A stretch of DNA of 64,000 nucleotides from Sarcophilus harrisii (taxonomy: Eukaryota > Chordata > Mammalia > Dasyuromorphia > Dasyuridae), in assembly GCF_902635505.1 (NCBI RefSeq), contig NC_045427.1, positions 56,818,539 through 56,882,538 of the forward strand, read 5' to 3'. The notes beneath the pieces are model-generated. The model was not told the origin of the DNA and ran no database searches. It was given only the letters and a program-made list of their open reading frames with translations. Of this stretch, positions 1 to 11,690 are shown in pieces. A program made the position numbers and the translations under genes. The number at the start of each line of letters is the position of its first letter. Position 1 is the first letter of the stretch.

Positions 1-755
1 TGGGAGGCACCAGAAGAGCAGAGGGCCTTGGAGACCTAGAAAATTCATCAAAGGTTTTCTCTTGTCTTCAATCATTCTTTTCTGATGGATGACTTCTATT
101 AGTCACGCTCCCTGGGACTCTTCCCTTGCATGCACTGATCACCTTTCTCATAGGGCACTTTTGCCTGCAACAGCCTCTCCTCTATTAGTCATTTTTCTCT
201 GTGTTAACTAACACTACTTTGGTTACTCTTCCTTCTCCCATTGTTCATTCCTCTCCCTTTGGTTACCTACCTCTGGAAGGTTACCCTTCCAGAAAAAGGA
301 AGCCCTTTTCCTTCCACTACCACACAAATCACACCTTTTTCCAGTGAAAGAAGAGCTGGTGTGTGTGTGTGTGTGTGTGTGGGAGTTGTGCTTCAGTCCA
401 ACAGAAGTCAATCATCCAACAAAGTTTTGATGGCTTTTAAAAAATACTTGAAGAGATATCATTCTTGACACTTCAGCAAGAAGAGAACATATTCTCCTGG
501 GGTAACCTTAGGGAGATAGTATTATCAGTGTTGGAATGGGTAACTCATGAAGAGAGATATTGAATATATTGAATATTCGTGGGCAGGAGGAAAGGGAGAA
601 GCCCAAACATCTTGGCAATTCTAACTTATCTGTTCAGGAACTCAAGTTTGACTGGTTCTTTTACTCCCCTGGCTTGTACTCTCCTGTTTTAGAAGAGTCA
701 TTTTAACTTCCATACATTCTCTACCTGAAAAAGGTATCAGTTGGTGTGCCAGTTA
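1..755. other. Intergenic DNA, no gene seen
   Basis: No recognisable exon or clear repeat. Both strands have only short chance reading frames. The one distinct item is a (TG)n microsatellite at about 357-381; frames across it give meaningless His-Thr or Cys-Val runs. Confidence 0.6.
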
Positions 756-1075
756 GCCAATTGACAGACATTTAGTAAGTGCTTACTTTGTGCCTGGCAT
801 TATATTAAGCACTGGTGATACAAAGAAAAGCAAAAGATAATTCCTACTCTCAAGGAACTCATTCTAATATGGGAGACAATTATGTACAAATAAGCTATAT
901 AAAGGATAAACTAGAGACAGCCTATAGAAGGGAAGTCCTACTGTAAAAAGTTAAATTTTAGTTGGGACTTGAGGAGGCAGAGAATTTCAGGCAATGTGGA
1001 CAGGCAGAGAAACTGCCTAGAGTTTAAAGATGGAGTATCTTATGTGAGGAACAGAAAGGAGGTGAGTGTCACTTT
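756..1075 (+). repeat. Copy of an old dispersed repeat (unnamed family)
   Basis: Begins with 'tttagtaagtgcttac', then 'gtgcctggcatt', 'gcactggtgatacaaag', 'caaggaactcat' and 'gttgggacttgagg'. The same order of motifs recurs at about 22.64, 29.66, 35.9, 38.6, 53.4 and 54.74 kb, so it is an interspersed family. Copies are very diverged. I cannot assign it to a named class; its first 30 bases resemble the MIR/L2 shared region. Confidence 0.55.
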
Positions 1076-1380
1076 ATTAAAGAGTATGGAGAAGAGGAGG
1101 AAGAGATGATGTAAGGTATATAAAGGCTGGTAAGAACTATAGCATCTACTGTTAGATGTGATTCGTCAATCACCATATTGGGCTTACTGAATTGCTTTTT
1201 TCTTTCTTGTTCATACATTTTATGAGTATCAGTAAGCCTTTGGAGCTGTTGTCCAGGATCTTCGTCTTTAGAAGGAGACAGAAAAATGTAAGAGTGACAG
1301 AGCATTTCAGTGAGAATATGCATGTCTACTATGCGCTCAAATCAGGAACTAGAAAGTTTCAGCCAACACTAATATAACAT

Positions 1381-1512
1381 GTTGTTGCTGTCAAGTCATT
1401 TCATTTTATGACTCTTCATCACCCCTTTTGGAATTTTGTCAAAGATACTGGAGTACTTTGCTAGGTACATAAAGCATTTAAGTAGGTACTTAATAAGTGC
1501 TTGTTGACTTGA
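1381..1512 (-). repeat. RTE-tailed SINE fragment (minus) next to an L2/MIR-like tail
   Basis: 1381-1470 is the reverse complement of the RTE/BovB-like tail seen in full at 28.72 and 31.53 kb (motifs 'gttgttgctgtcaagtcatt', 'gatactggagtactttgc'). 1470-1512 reads 'taggtacttaataagtgc' then 'ttgttgact', the usual L2/MIR 3' end. Both are short and diverged. Confidence 0.45.
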
Positions 1513-1611
1513 AACCTAGGTCCAACACAGGTATGTCATCCAATTTCAGGGATAATCATCTTATTTTCCTCTTTTCTAACCTACCAAACTGCAGCCCCAT
1601 TTTGACAATGT

Positions 1612-1975
1612 AGTATAGCGGGATAAACTCTGGATTTGGAATCAGAAAACTTGTGCTCCACATATATTGTATCTAAGATATACTGTAACCTATTTAACAT
1701 GTATAAGACTGCTTGCCATCTGGGGAGGGGTGGAGGGGGGAGGGAAAATTTGAAAGAAGTATGCAAGGGATAATGTTGTAAAAAATTACCCTAGCATGGG
1801 TTCTGTCAATAAAAAGTTATTTAAAAAAAAAAAGGAAAAAAAAAAAGAAAACTTGTGCTCAAATTCCCTCACTAACATGTACACTGACTATGTTACCATT
1901 TGAAAGTCACTTTACTTCCTTCTCAATTTTATGAAAATGGGGATAATAATAGATCAACTTATAACAAGAGTGTTT
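1612..1975 (+). repeat. MIR/MAR-like tRNA SINE split by an L1 3' end
   Basis: The left half has the tRNA-derived head ('gtagtatagcgggataaac', 'ggatttggaatcag'). The right half from 1861 has the body ('aaattccctcac', 'aatggggataataatag'). They are separated by the L1 insertion at 1659-1845 and its duplicated target, and read continuously if that is skipped. The SINE therefore predates that L1. Confidence 0.65.
1659..1845 (+). mobile_element. Truncated L1 3' end with target-site duplication
   Basis: Only the last ~150 bp of the marsupial L1 3' UTR plus a poly(A) tail. Landmarks are 'tttaacatgtataagac', 'gccatctggggagggg', 'ttaccctagcatgg' and 'aataaaaagttatt'. Flanked by a 15-bp duplication 'agaaaacttgtgctc' at 1644-1658 and 1846-1860, so both ends are exact. 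Confidence 0.85.
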
Positions 1976-2167
1976 TAAGGAAATAGTTTAAAAAGCTTCT
2001 GTGGTAGGGAAGACCAAAAGAAACTGAGAAGACACCAAGTGAAAACAGTTACAAGCAAAGCTTCAAAGAAAAAAAAAGTTAATTGAATGCAATCCCAACC
2101 TGAATAGAGGAAAAATTGAGAAAATAAATAAGAGGGATGCAAAAAATTATTAAAAGAGAATCATAGG

Positions 2168-3000
2168 GATTGTTGGAGGGGATGTGGGAAAACTGGGACA
2201 TTGATTCATTGTTGGTGGAGTTGTGAACGAATCCAACCATTTTGGAGAGTAGTTTGGAACTATGCTCAAAAAGTTATCAAACTGTGCATACCCTTTGATC
2301 CAGCAGTGTTACTACTGGATTATATCCCAAAGAGATTATAAAGAAGGGAAAGGGACCTGTATGTGCAACGAATGTTTGTGGCAGCCCTTTGTAGTGGTTG
2401 AAACTGAAACTGAAATGGATGTCCATCAGTTGGAGAATGGCTGAATAAATTGTGGTATATGAAAATTATGGAATATTACTGTTTGTAAGAAATGACCAAC
2501 AGGATGTTCAGAAAGGCCTGGAGACTTACACGAACTGATGCTGGAGTGAAATGAGCAGGACCAGGAGATCATTATATACTTCACAACAATACTAGATGAT
2601 GACTAGTCCTGATGGATCAGGCCATCCTCAGCAACAAGATCAACCAAATCATTTCTAATGGAGCAGTAATGAACTGAACTAACTATACCCAGAAAAGAAC
2701 CTGGAGATGACTAAAACCATTACATTGAATTCCCAGTCCCTATATTTATGCACACCTGCATCTTGATTTCTTCAAAGCTAATTGTACAATAATTCAGAGT
2801 CTGATTCTTTTGTACAGCAAAATAATGTTTTGGTCATGTATACTTATTGTGTATCTAAGTTATATTTTTAATATATTTAACATCTATGTCATCCTGCCAT
2901 CTAGGGAGGGGTGGGGGTAAGAGGTGAAAAATTGGAACAAGAGGTTTGGCAACGTTAATGCTGTAAAGTTACCATGATATATCCTGTAAATTAAAGGCTA

Positions 3001-3031
<31 letters not shown>
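2168..3031 (+). mobile_element. 5'-truncated L1, ORF2 C-terminus plus 3' UTR
   Basis: Starts within the C-terminal third of ORF2. The frame near 2262-2440 shows relics of the conserved IPFDPA / LLGLYPKE region. It runs through the 3' UTR to a long poly(A) ending near 3028. The duplication 'agagaatcatagg' lies at 2155-2167 and again at 3032-3044. It was 5'-truncated on insertion, as is typical for L1, and cannot be active. Confidence 0.85.
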
Positions 3032-3032
<1 letters not shown>

Positions 3033-3042
3033 GAGAATCATA

Positions 3043-3203
3043 GGGGCAGGTATGTGGCACAGTGGATAGAGCACCAGCCCTGAAGACAGGAGGACCTGAG
3101 TTCAAATCTGACCTCAAACACTTAACATTTCCTAGCTGTGTGACCCTGAGCAAGTCACTTAACCCCAATTGCCTCAGGAAAAAAAAATTGAAAAAAAAAA
3201 AAA
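3043..3203 (+). mobile_element. tRNA-derived marsupial SINE
   Basis: Complete short SINE: tRNA-like head ('ggggcaggtatgtggcac', 'agtggatagagcaccagc', 'ggacctgagttcaaat'), body ('agctgtgtgaccctgagc', 'aagtcacttaaccccaat', 'tgcctcagg') and A-rich tail. Target duplication 'agagagaatcata' at 3030-3042 and 3204-3216. It landed exactly at the 3' end of the preceding L1 and reused its target. The exact subfamily name is not resolved. Confidence 0.85.
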
Positions 3204-4008
3204 AGAGAGAATCATAAAGCTTAGTAAAAGAGGCAAAAAAAAAAAAAAAGTCTTAAAGAAAATACCTTAAAAATAGAATTGGCCTAATGGTAAAAGAGGC
3301 ACAATAATTCACTGGAGAAAAGAATTCCATAAAAAGAAGAATGGGGGAGGGGGATAGAGCCAAGATGTTGGAGAGTAGACACATTTTTATCTGACCTCCT
3401 TCTAGTATCTTTCAGTTCAACACCAAATCAAGCCTCTGAACTGGTTTTGGAGTGACAGGATCCACAAATATTTGGGGAGTAACAAATTTCCAGAGAAGAT
3501 ATTTTGAAAAAACTTCAGAAAAGATTTATTACAATCAGTCAGAGGGGGAAATGGCTGAGCATAGATGCAGCATATAGAGCCAAGGCATTGTAGTGTCTGT
3601 GAGCTCGGAATCTACTGGAAGGCTTTTAGACAAAATACAGCCGCATTAGCTATTCTGTTCTGGTTATAATTCAGTGGGTCAGCAGATTAACTGTGAGACA
3701 TCCAAAGCAAATACAAAAGGCAAATAGTGACCCTCTGAATCCCAGAAAACTGTGGGACCTAGCCATGCTTATCCAGCACCAGAAGTCAGTCAGCAGCACT
3801 GACCCCAAGACCTAAAGAATCTGTTGCCTATAGAGGAAGCTTGAGACAATCTTCCCTTTGCCCTAAGAGCAGGACTTAGCCTTTAAAAAAATAAGCAAAA
3901 AAGCAAAATCTGACCATAGATAGCTTTTATGAAGAAAGAGAAGAACATATCTCAAACCTTGAGGATTCTGAAGGCAAATCATTTCCTGATGAAGTTCCAA
4001 AAGGTGAT

Positions 4009-5010
4009 ATGAGTTGCTCTCCCCCTCCCTCCATCTCACAAAGCTCTCTTGGAAGAATTAAAAAAGATCTTAAAAGAAAGAAAAAAAATGGGGGGATGAG
4101 AACTTTGCAAGAGAATTTGGAAAAGGAAACACAGAAATTATCTGAAGAAAGCTCCTTAAAAAATAGATTTGATGAAACAGGGAAAAAAAATATAACTCTT
4201 TACAAAATAGATATGAAAAAGAAACCAATTCATTGAAAAAGAGAATTTGTAAAATGGAAAAAATGCAATAAACAAAAGGCCTCATTTAAAAGTTCAATTG
4301 GCCAAATACAAAAGGAGATAAAAAAGCTAACTAAAGAAAATACTTCACTAAAAATTAGAATTGAACAAATGGAAGTAAATGACTCAATGAGACTTCAAGA
4401 ATCAGTCAAACAAACAAAAAAAAACCCTCCAAAAATGGAAGAAAATGTAAAATACCTCATTGGAAAAACAACTTACCTGGAAAAGAAGAGACAATACAAG
4501 AATTATTGGACTTCCTGAAAACTGGTGAAAAAAAGAGCCTAGATATCATCTTTCAGAAAATGATCAAGGAAACCTTCTCTAATGTCCTAGAATCAGAAGG
4601 TAAAATAGCTATTGAAAGAATTCACTGATTACCTCCTGAAAGAGACCCCCAAATGAAAATTCCAAAGAACATTGTAGCTAAATTTTGGAATTATCAAATC
4701 AAGGAGAAAATATTACAAGCAGCCAGAAGGAAACAATTCAAATATTGAGGAGCCACAATCAGGATTACCTAGGATCTAGCAGCTTCCACTTTAAAGGATT
4801 GAAGGCCAGGAAATCTGATATTCCAAAAGGCAAAGGAACTTGAATTTCAACCAAGAATTAACTATCCAGCAAAATCGAGCATTATCTTTTAGGGAAAAAG
4901 ATAAGATATTCAATGAAACAGATGAATTTCATTTATTTCTGATAAAAAGACCAGAGGTAAATAAAAAATTTGATCTTCAAATACAGTACTCTAGAGAACC
5001 ATAAAATGGT
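4009..5010 (+). pseudogene. L1 ORF1 (RNA-binding protein) remnant
   Basis: The first open stretch (4009-4236) is Lys/Glu/Ser-rich, consistent with the N-terminal coiled coil. Further on, short frames give 'VAKFWNYQIKEKILQAARR', which matches the RRM and C-terminal domain of mammalian L1 ORF1p. ORF1p normally trimerises and coats L1 RNA. The frame is interrupted repeatedly by stops and indels, so no protein is expected. Confidence 0.7.
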
Positions 5011-5569
5011 AAAAAGGGAAAAAAAGGACTTTCTTTTAAAAGTTAAAAAGCTGATATTACTATATGGGAAGATGATGTTTGATTCTTGAGATCTGTTCTC
5101 TGTTATGGGTATACTTAAATAATACAGGTATAATTTGATTTTGTTATGGTGATATAAAAAAAGAAACTAGAGAAGGAAAAGTGATTCTATTGGAAGAAGA
5201 GCAAAATGGAGTTAAACTGGGATAAATTACATCTCATGAAGAGGCAAAAAAATACTCATTACAATTGAAGAAAAGAAGGGAGGGAGTGAGCATTGTGTAA
5301 ATTTTACTCTCCTCAGATTTGACTCAAAGAGATAATATCAAACACTTTTATCTTCATAGAGAAGCTTGTCTCATCCTCAGGGGAAATGAGGGGTAGAAGG
5401 GAGAAGAAAAGGAGGAGGCTAATAGAAGGGAGACCAGAAGGAGAAAAGTACAAGAAAGGGGGAGGGGCTGTAAAAGGGGAGAGCTGTTTCAGGAAGGGGG
5501 TTGTCAGAAGTATCATTGGGGAGCAGGGAAAGGGGGAAAGGAAAGAGAAATTTACTGGGGGAAAACGAG

Positions 5570-7759
5570 ATGGCAGGAAATACAGAATTACTAATTTCAG
5601 ATGTGAATGTGAATGGGATGAAATCTCCCATAAAACAGAAGCAGATAACTGACTGGATTAAAAACCAGAATCCTACAATTTGTTGTTTACAAAAAACACA
5701 TTTAAAGTAGAGTGATACATTCAGAGTAAAGGCAAAAGACTGGAGCAGAATCTATTACGCTTTAAGTGAAGTAAAAAAAAAAAAAAAAAAGTAGTGATCC
5801 TGATTTCAGATCAAACAAAAGCAAAAATAGCTCCAATTAAAAGAGACTAGGAAGGAACCTACATCCTTCTAAAAAGTACCATCGATAATGAAGTAGTATC
5901 AATACTGAACATATATGTACCAAGTGGTATAGTATCCAAATTCCTAGAGGAGAAATTAAGAGAGCTGCAAGAAGAATTAGACAGCAAAACTATACTAGTG
6001 GGGCAACCTGAACCTTGCTCTCTCAGAACTAGATAAATTGAACCACAAAATAAATAAGAAAGAAGATAAGGAAGTAAATAGAATTCTAGAAAAGTTAGAT
6101 ATGATAGACTCTTGGAGAAAATTGAATGGAAACAGTACATGGAACCTATACAAAAATTGACCATGTAGTAGGGCATAAAAACCTCAAAATCAAATACAGA
6201 AAGGCAGAAATTATAAATGAATTTTTTCCAGATGATGATGCAATAAAAATTACATGTAATAAAAGGCCAGGGGAAAATAGACCAAAAATTAATTGGAAAC
6301 TAAATAATCTAATTCTAAAGAATGAGTGGGTGAAACAACAAATAATACACACAATCAATAATTTCATTCAAGAAAATGACAATAATGAGACAACATACCA
6401 AAATTTAGGGGATGAAGCCAAAACAATTATTAGGGGAAATTTTATATCTCTAGATGCTTACTTGCATAAAATAGAGAAAGAGAAGATCAATGAATTAGGC
6501 TTGCAATTAAAGAAGTTAGAAAAAGAACAAAATTAAAAACCCCAAGTAAATGCCAAATTTGAAATTCTGAAAATAAAAGGAGAGATTAATAAAATTGAAA
6601 AAAAAACCAAAACTGAGTTGGTTTTTATTTTTAAAAACCCCCAACAAAATAGATAAAACTTTAGTTAATTTGATTAGAAAAAGGAAAGAAGAAAATCAAA
6701 TTATTAGTATCAAAAATGAAAAGGGAGAACTTCCACCAATGAAGAGGAAATTAGAGCAATAATTAGGAATTATTTTGCCCAACTATATGTTAATAAATCT
6801 GATAATCTAAGTGAAATGGAGGAATACTTGCAAAAATATAGATTGCCCAGATTAACAGAAGAGGAAATAAATTACTTAAAAAAAAGAAATTGAAAAAGCT
6901 ATTAATCAGCTCCTTAAGAAAAAATCTTCAGGGCCAGATGGATTTACATGTGAATTCTACCAAACATTTAAAGAATGATTAATTTTAATACTATAAAAAC
7001 TATTTGAAAAAGTACAGAGTGAAGGAGTCCTACAAAATTCATTTTATGACACTGATATGGTGCTGTACCAAAACCAGGTAGGGTCAAAATAGAGAAAAAA
7101 AAAATTGGTCCATAGACCAATTTCCCTAATGAATCTTGTTGCAAAAATCTTAAATAAAATATTAACAAAGAAATTACAGCAAGTCATCCCCAGGATAATA
7201 CACCATGATGACCAAGTAGGATTTACACCAGGAATGCAGGGCTGGTTCAATATTAGGAAAACGCCTAACATAATTGACTATATTAATAATCAAACTAACA
7301 AAAATCATGTGATTAGCTCAATAGATGCACAAAAAGCATTTGACACAATCCAATACCCATTATTATTAAAAACACTAGAAAGTATAGGAATAAATGGAGC
7401 TTTCCTTAAAATGATCAGTAACATCTATTTAAAACCAACACCAAGCAAAATGAGATTAAAGGAATTAGAGTACGTAATGAGTAAACCAAATTATCACTCT
7501 TTGCAGATGATATGATGGTATACTTAAAGAACCCTACAGAATCAAATAAAAAATTGCTAGAAACAATTCACAACTTTAGCAAAGTTGCAGGATACAAAAT
7601 CAGCATTTTTATACATTCCCAATAAAGTTCATCAGCAAGAGATACAAAGAGAAATTCCATTTAAAATAACTGTCAATAATATAAACTATTTGAGAGTCTA
7701 TCTGCCAAGACAAAGTCAGGAACTATATGAATACAATTACAAAATACTTTCCACACAAA
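5570..7759 (+). pseudogene. L1 ORF2 (endonuclease / reverse transcriptase) remnant
   Basis: The start of the endonuclease is visible at 5580-5708 (LLISDVNVNGMKSPIKQKQI, then ICCLQKTHLK, matching L1 'LNINGLNSPIKRHRLTDWI' and 'CCIQETHL'). The reverse transcriptase is clear at 7105-7515: [43 protein letters not shown]. The catalytic FADD motif occurs at about 7498-7510 but in another frame, because roughly 100 codons between KPT and FADD are deleted. This is a dead copy. Confidence 0.8.
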
Positions 7760-9240
7760 TGGGAGTATTCATTTGGGGAATCTCTTTCAGGAGGTGATCA
7801 GTGAATTCTTTCAATTTCTATTTTATCATCTGGTTTTAGAATATTAGGACAGTTTTCCTTGATAATTTCTTGAAAGTTGATGTCTAACTCTTTTTTTGAT
7901 CATGGCCTTCAGATAGTCCAATAATTTAAAAATTACATTTCCTGGATTTCTTTTCCAGGTCAGTTGTTTTTCCAATGAGATATTTCACATTGTTTTCTAT
8001 TTTTTAATTTTTGGGGTTTTGTTTTATTGTTTCTTGATTTCTCATAAAACCATTAGCTTCTATTTGCTCAATTCTAATTTTTAAGGATTATATTCTTTGG
8101 TGAGCTTTTATATTTGGTTAATTTCCTTTTCCATTTGGTCAATTTTTCTTTTTTAGGCATGGTTCCTCTCATTGGCTTTTTACATTTCCTTTTGTATCAC
8201 TCTCATTTCTTTTCCCAGTTTTTCTTATATCTTATTTGATATTTAAATTTCCTCCTGAGCTCTTCCATGGCCTGAGACCAATTCTTAGTTTTCTTGGAGG
8301 CTTCAGATATAGGGATTTTGATCTTGTTATCTTCTTCTAAGTGTGTTTTTTGATCTACTTTGTTACCATAGTAACTCTATGGTCAGAATAGTTTTCTGTT
8401 GTTTACTCATTTTTTCAGCCTATTACTTAGACTAATTAAATCTTTGTTAAAGTAGGACTCTGTTTCCAGGGTGAAGGGTGCAATGTCCCAGGCTTCAGGA
8501 ATTTTATGCAACTGTTTTCAAAGATCTTTCTAGGGACTTGTAGGTTTTTAGTTTTTCCAAGGAGGTATGATCTAAAAAAAGAGGTTTTTGGGTTTTTTTT
8601 GGTTTTTTTTACTATTCTCCTGGCCTGTGCTCTGGTTTATGAACAACCACTTGCACCCTTTTTTGCCCTGGAATTGTGAGGAGGATCCGAGTATGGGCTA
8701 ATCAATAGAGAACTACCTCAGTGCTAACAAAAAGTCCCCTGTAATATCCTTCTGACCAGCTGTTTGACCTCCTTACCATTTGTATGGAAAGATCTCTGGA
8801 AGCAACCCCTGCTGATTAAGAGGCTCCCAAAGTTGTTCCTGATGTGCTGGGCCTGGGTTGTGCTGGTATGGTCTGTGCTGGACTCCACTCTCAGTTTAGG
8901 GCAACAAATCTTTTCTTTTAATCTTCTAAGTTGTCTTTGGTGTCTGTGGACTGAGAGGTCTGGAAACTTCTACTGATTCAGAGGCCCCAAGGATTTTTAC
9001 TAGTTTGGGGGGCTTCATTGTGGGGGTCTATGCCAGACTGTGCTCCATTCTCACCCTGATATGACAGACTTTTCCTGCTGAGTCTCTAAGTTATTCTAGA
9101 CTGGAAAATAGTTGCATGACATCTTTTGTGGGTTCTGATGCTCTAGAATTTGTTTAGGGTCATTATTTAAAAGTTTTTAGAAGGGTTTGGGAGAGAACTT
9201 GGGTGAGTCTCTGCCTTTACTCCTCCTTCTTGATGATGAT
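7760..9240 (-). mobile_element. Inverted L1 fragment: ORF1 back to the 5' UTR
   Basis: Reads on the minus strand. 7760-8200 is the reverse complement of the ORF1 segment found at about 4330-4660 in the preceding plus-strand L1 (compare 'ctctttcaggaggtgatc' with 'gaattcactgattacctcc'). 8200-9240 continues into the ORF1 N-terminus and 5' UTR, ending near 'ctcctccttcttgatgatg'. It lacks ORF2 and the 3' end, so its truncation is the reverse of normal L1 5' truncation. This points to rearrangement rather than simple insertion. Confidence 0.7.
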
Positions 9241-9263
9241 ACTATTAAAGTGAACTTATGTAA

Positions 9264-9758
9264 TGTATAAAGCACGCCTTGCTTATTGTGTGTATTGATG
9301 AATTAAGGGAAGACCCTTTCATGGGAATATGGCCTTAACTTATGCCCTAATTATGATTTGAGACTTTAGCAAATAGCAAGTTGAGCTATAGCTAAAAAGC
9401 TGCAGGTGTTGGATTGACTTGAATGAACATTCCTCTCCTGTTTCCCCCAACTCTTAATTAGCATTTAAGTACTTCTTTTAAAAGCAATTTATTCTTTTGT
9501 TTCTGGGATAGAGTTCTACTTTTAGAATATAAGCCCAGACTCCCCCAAATAATGGTGGAAAAGAGAGGGGCACCTTTGTTTCAGGGAACTATTTTGTGTT
9601 TTGCAGTTTTTGCTTTGTACTCCTTTAATTGATACTCTGTCTGCTGGAAGATGCCCTTTCTCAAGGAATCATAATAAACCACCCCCCCTTTTTTTTTTTT
9701 TAAACTTTTTCTTACTCTGAAAGTCTCTGATTTTAATTTGGGTTCACTGTCCCATACA
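9264..9758 (+). mobile_element. Solo LTR candidate (endogenous retrovirus fossil)
   Basis: About 495 bp with LTR hallmarks: perfect 5-bp terminal inverted repeat TGTAT...ATACA, a TATA-like 'tataagcc' at 9528-9535, AATAAA at 9673-9678 and a T-rich downstream region. A 5-bp 'ttatg' lies at 9759-9763 and at 9256-9260, three bases away from the left end. No internal retroviral genes adjoin it, so it looks like a solo LTR. Family not assigned; structure suggests a class I-type ERV. Age moderate to old. Confidence 0.5.
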
Positions 9759-10765
9759 TTATGGGAATAGCTTTATTTTTCCTTAAAATTATTTTATTAG
9801 AATTTATTATTTTTTGTACTACATCTCAAACTATATTATAAAGTGGTAATTATCAAAACTAAGAAATTGATTTGTCTAAGAAATAGAGTGGTGAATCAGT
9901 GGAATAATTTAAATAAACAAAATGATCCATAGTAATCCAATGTTTGATTAAACCCTAAAATCCAAAAAGAAGAGCTCATTATTTGACAAAAATTGTTGGG
10001 AAAATTGGAAAACAACATGGCAGAAATCAAATATAGACTAAAGTTTCACACCACATACCAAGATAAGGTCAAAATGAGTACATGATTTGCACATAAGAGG
10101 TGATACCATAAGTAAATTAGGACAGCATAGGATATTTTACCTGTCAGTTCTGTGAATAAGGAAAGCATTTAGGACCAAACTATCATGATTTAGAGAGCAT
10201 TATGAAATGTAAAAATTAAATTATTTTAATTATATAAAATGTTAAAGATTTTGCATAAACAAAATCAATACAATCAAAATAGAAGAAAAACAAAAAAACT
10301 TGGAAAAAATTCAGAATATCTCTAATGAAGGCATCATTTCTCAAATATATAACTGTTAGATTTATAAGAATATAAATCATTTCTCAATTGATAAATAGTT
10401 GAAGTATATGAACAGATAAATTTTAGATAAAGAAATTAAAACTATTTATAGTCATGTAAAAATGCTCTAAATCACTATTGATTAGACAGAAGCAAATTAA
10501 GATATTCTTGAGGTACTACCTTACACCTCTCAGACTGACTAATGTTACAGAAAAGAAAAATGATAAATGTTATTGAGAATGTGGAAAAACTAGGACATTA
10601 ATGCATTGCTGGTAAAGTACTGAACTGATCCAATCATTCTGGAGAACAATTTGGATCTATACCCAAAGGGCTATAAAGCTGTACATACCTTTTGATTCAG
10701 CAATACCAATGCTAGGTCTTCACCCCAAAGAAATTTCAAAAAAAGGGGGGAAAGGACCTTTTTAT

Positions 10766-11299
10766 TTATTTTTTATTTTATTTTATTTATTTATTTAATA
10801 GCCTTTTATTTACAGGTTATATGCATGGGTAACTTTACAGCATTAACAACTGTCAAACCTCTTGTTCCAATTTTTCACCTCTTACCCCCCACCCCCTCCC
10901 CCAAATGGCAGGATGACCAGTAGATGTTAAATATTAAAATATAAATTAGATACACAATAAGTATACATGACCAAACCGTTATTTTGCTGTACAAAAAGAA
11001 TCAGACTCTGAAATATTGTACATTTAGCTTGTGAAGGAAATCAAAAATGCAGGTGGGCATAAATATAGGGATTGGGAGTTCAATGTAATGGTTTTTAGTC
11101 ATCACCCAGAGTTCTTTCTCTAGGCGTAGCTGGTTCTGTTCATTACTGCTCCATTGGAAATGATTTGGTTGATCTCCTTGCTGAGGATGGCCAGGTCCAT
11201 CAGAACTGGTCATCATATAGTATTGTTGTTGAAGTATATAATGATCTCCTGGTCCTGCTCATTTCACTCAGCATCAATTCGTGTAAGTCTCTCCAGGCC
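10766..11299 (-). mobile_element. 534-bp L1 3' end nested in an older L1
   Basis: Minus-strand copy: T-rich tail at 10766-10798, 3' UTR, then the last codons of ORF2, ending at the reverse complement of 'ggcctggagagactta'. Perfect 17-bp target duplication 'ggaaaggacctttttat' at 10749-10765 and 11300-11316. Its 5' boundary is within three bases of those at 17041 and 28686. Confidence 0.9.
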
Positions 11300-11690
11300 G
11301 GAAAGGACCTTTTTATACAAAAATATTTATAGTAGCTCTTTTTGTAATAGTTAAGAATTGGTCATTGAGGGGATGCCCATCGATTGAGGAATAGCTGAGA
11401 AAGTTGTGGTATATGATATTATGAAATATTATTGTGCTATAAGACATGAAGAACAGAAAGATTTCAGAAAATCCTGGAAAAGTACATATGAACTGATACA
11501 AAGTAAAGTGAGCAGAATCAACAGAACTTTGTACACAGTAACAGCAATATTGCATGATGAAGAATTGTGAATAACTAGGATAATCTGAGAAATATAATGA
11601 TTCAAGACAATCCTAAAGGACTCATGAAAAATGCTTATCCACTTCCAGAGAAAGAACTGATGGCATCTTAATACAGACTGAATCATACCA

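Larger units (their letters stand above)
2010..3338 (+). repeat. Old L1 ORF1 fragment, split by later insertions
   Basis: 2010-2154 and 3217-3338 resemble the coiled-coil part of marsupial L1 ORF1 (repeated 'aaaagaggca', 'aattggcctaatggtaaaag', 'aaaataccttaaaaatag'). The two halves are separated by the L1 at 2168-3031 and the SINE at 3043-3203. No useful coding frame remains. Confidence 0.5.
3340..7759 (+). mobile_element. Near-complete 5' two-thirds of a marsupial L1
   Basis: Starts with an L1-like 5' end ('agagccaagatgttggagag'), followed by ORF1, a purine-rich inter-ORF segment (5280-5560) and ORF2 up to just past the reverse transcriptase. ORF2 stops at about 7759, where it abuts an inverted L1 piece, so the 3' third and UTR are missing here. 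The plus-strand L1 piece at 9800-12205 could be its displaced remainder, or a separate, older copy. Coding frames are broken many times. Confidence 0.8.
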
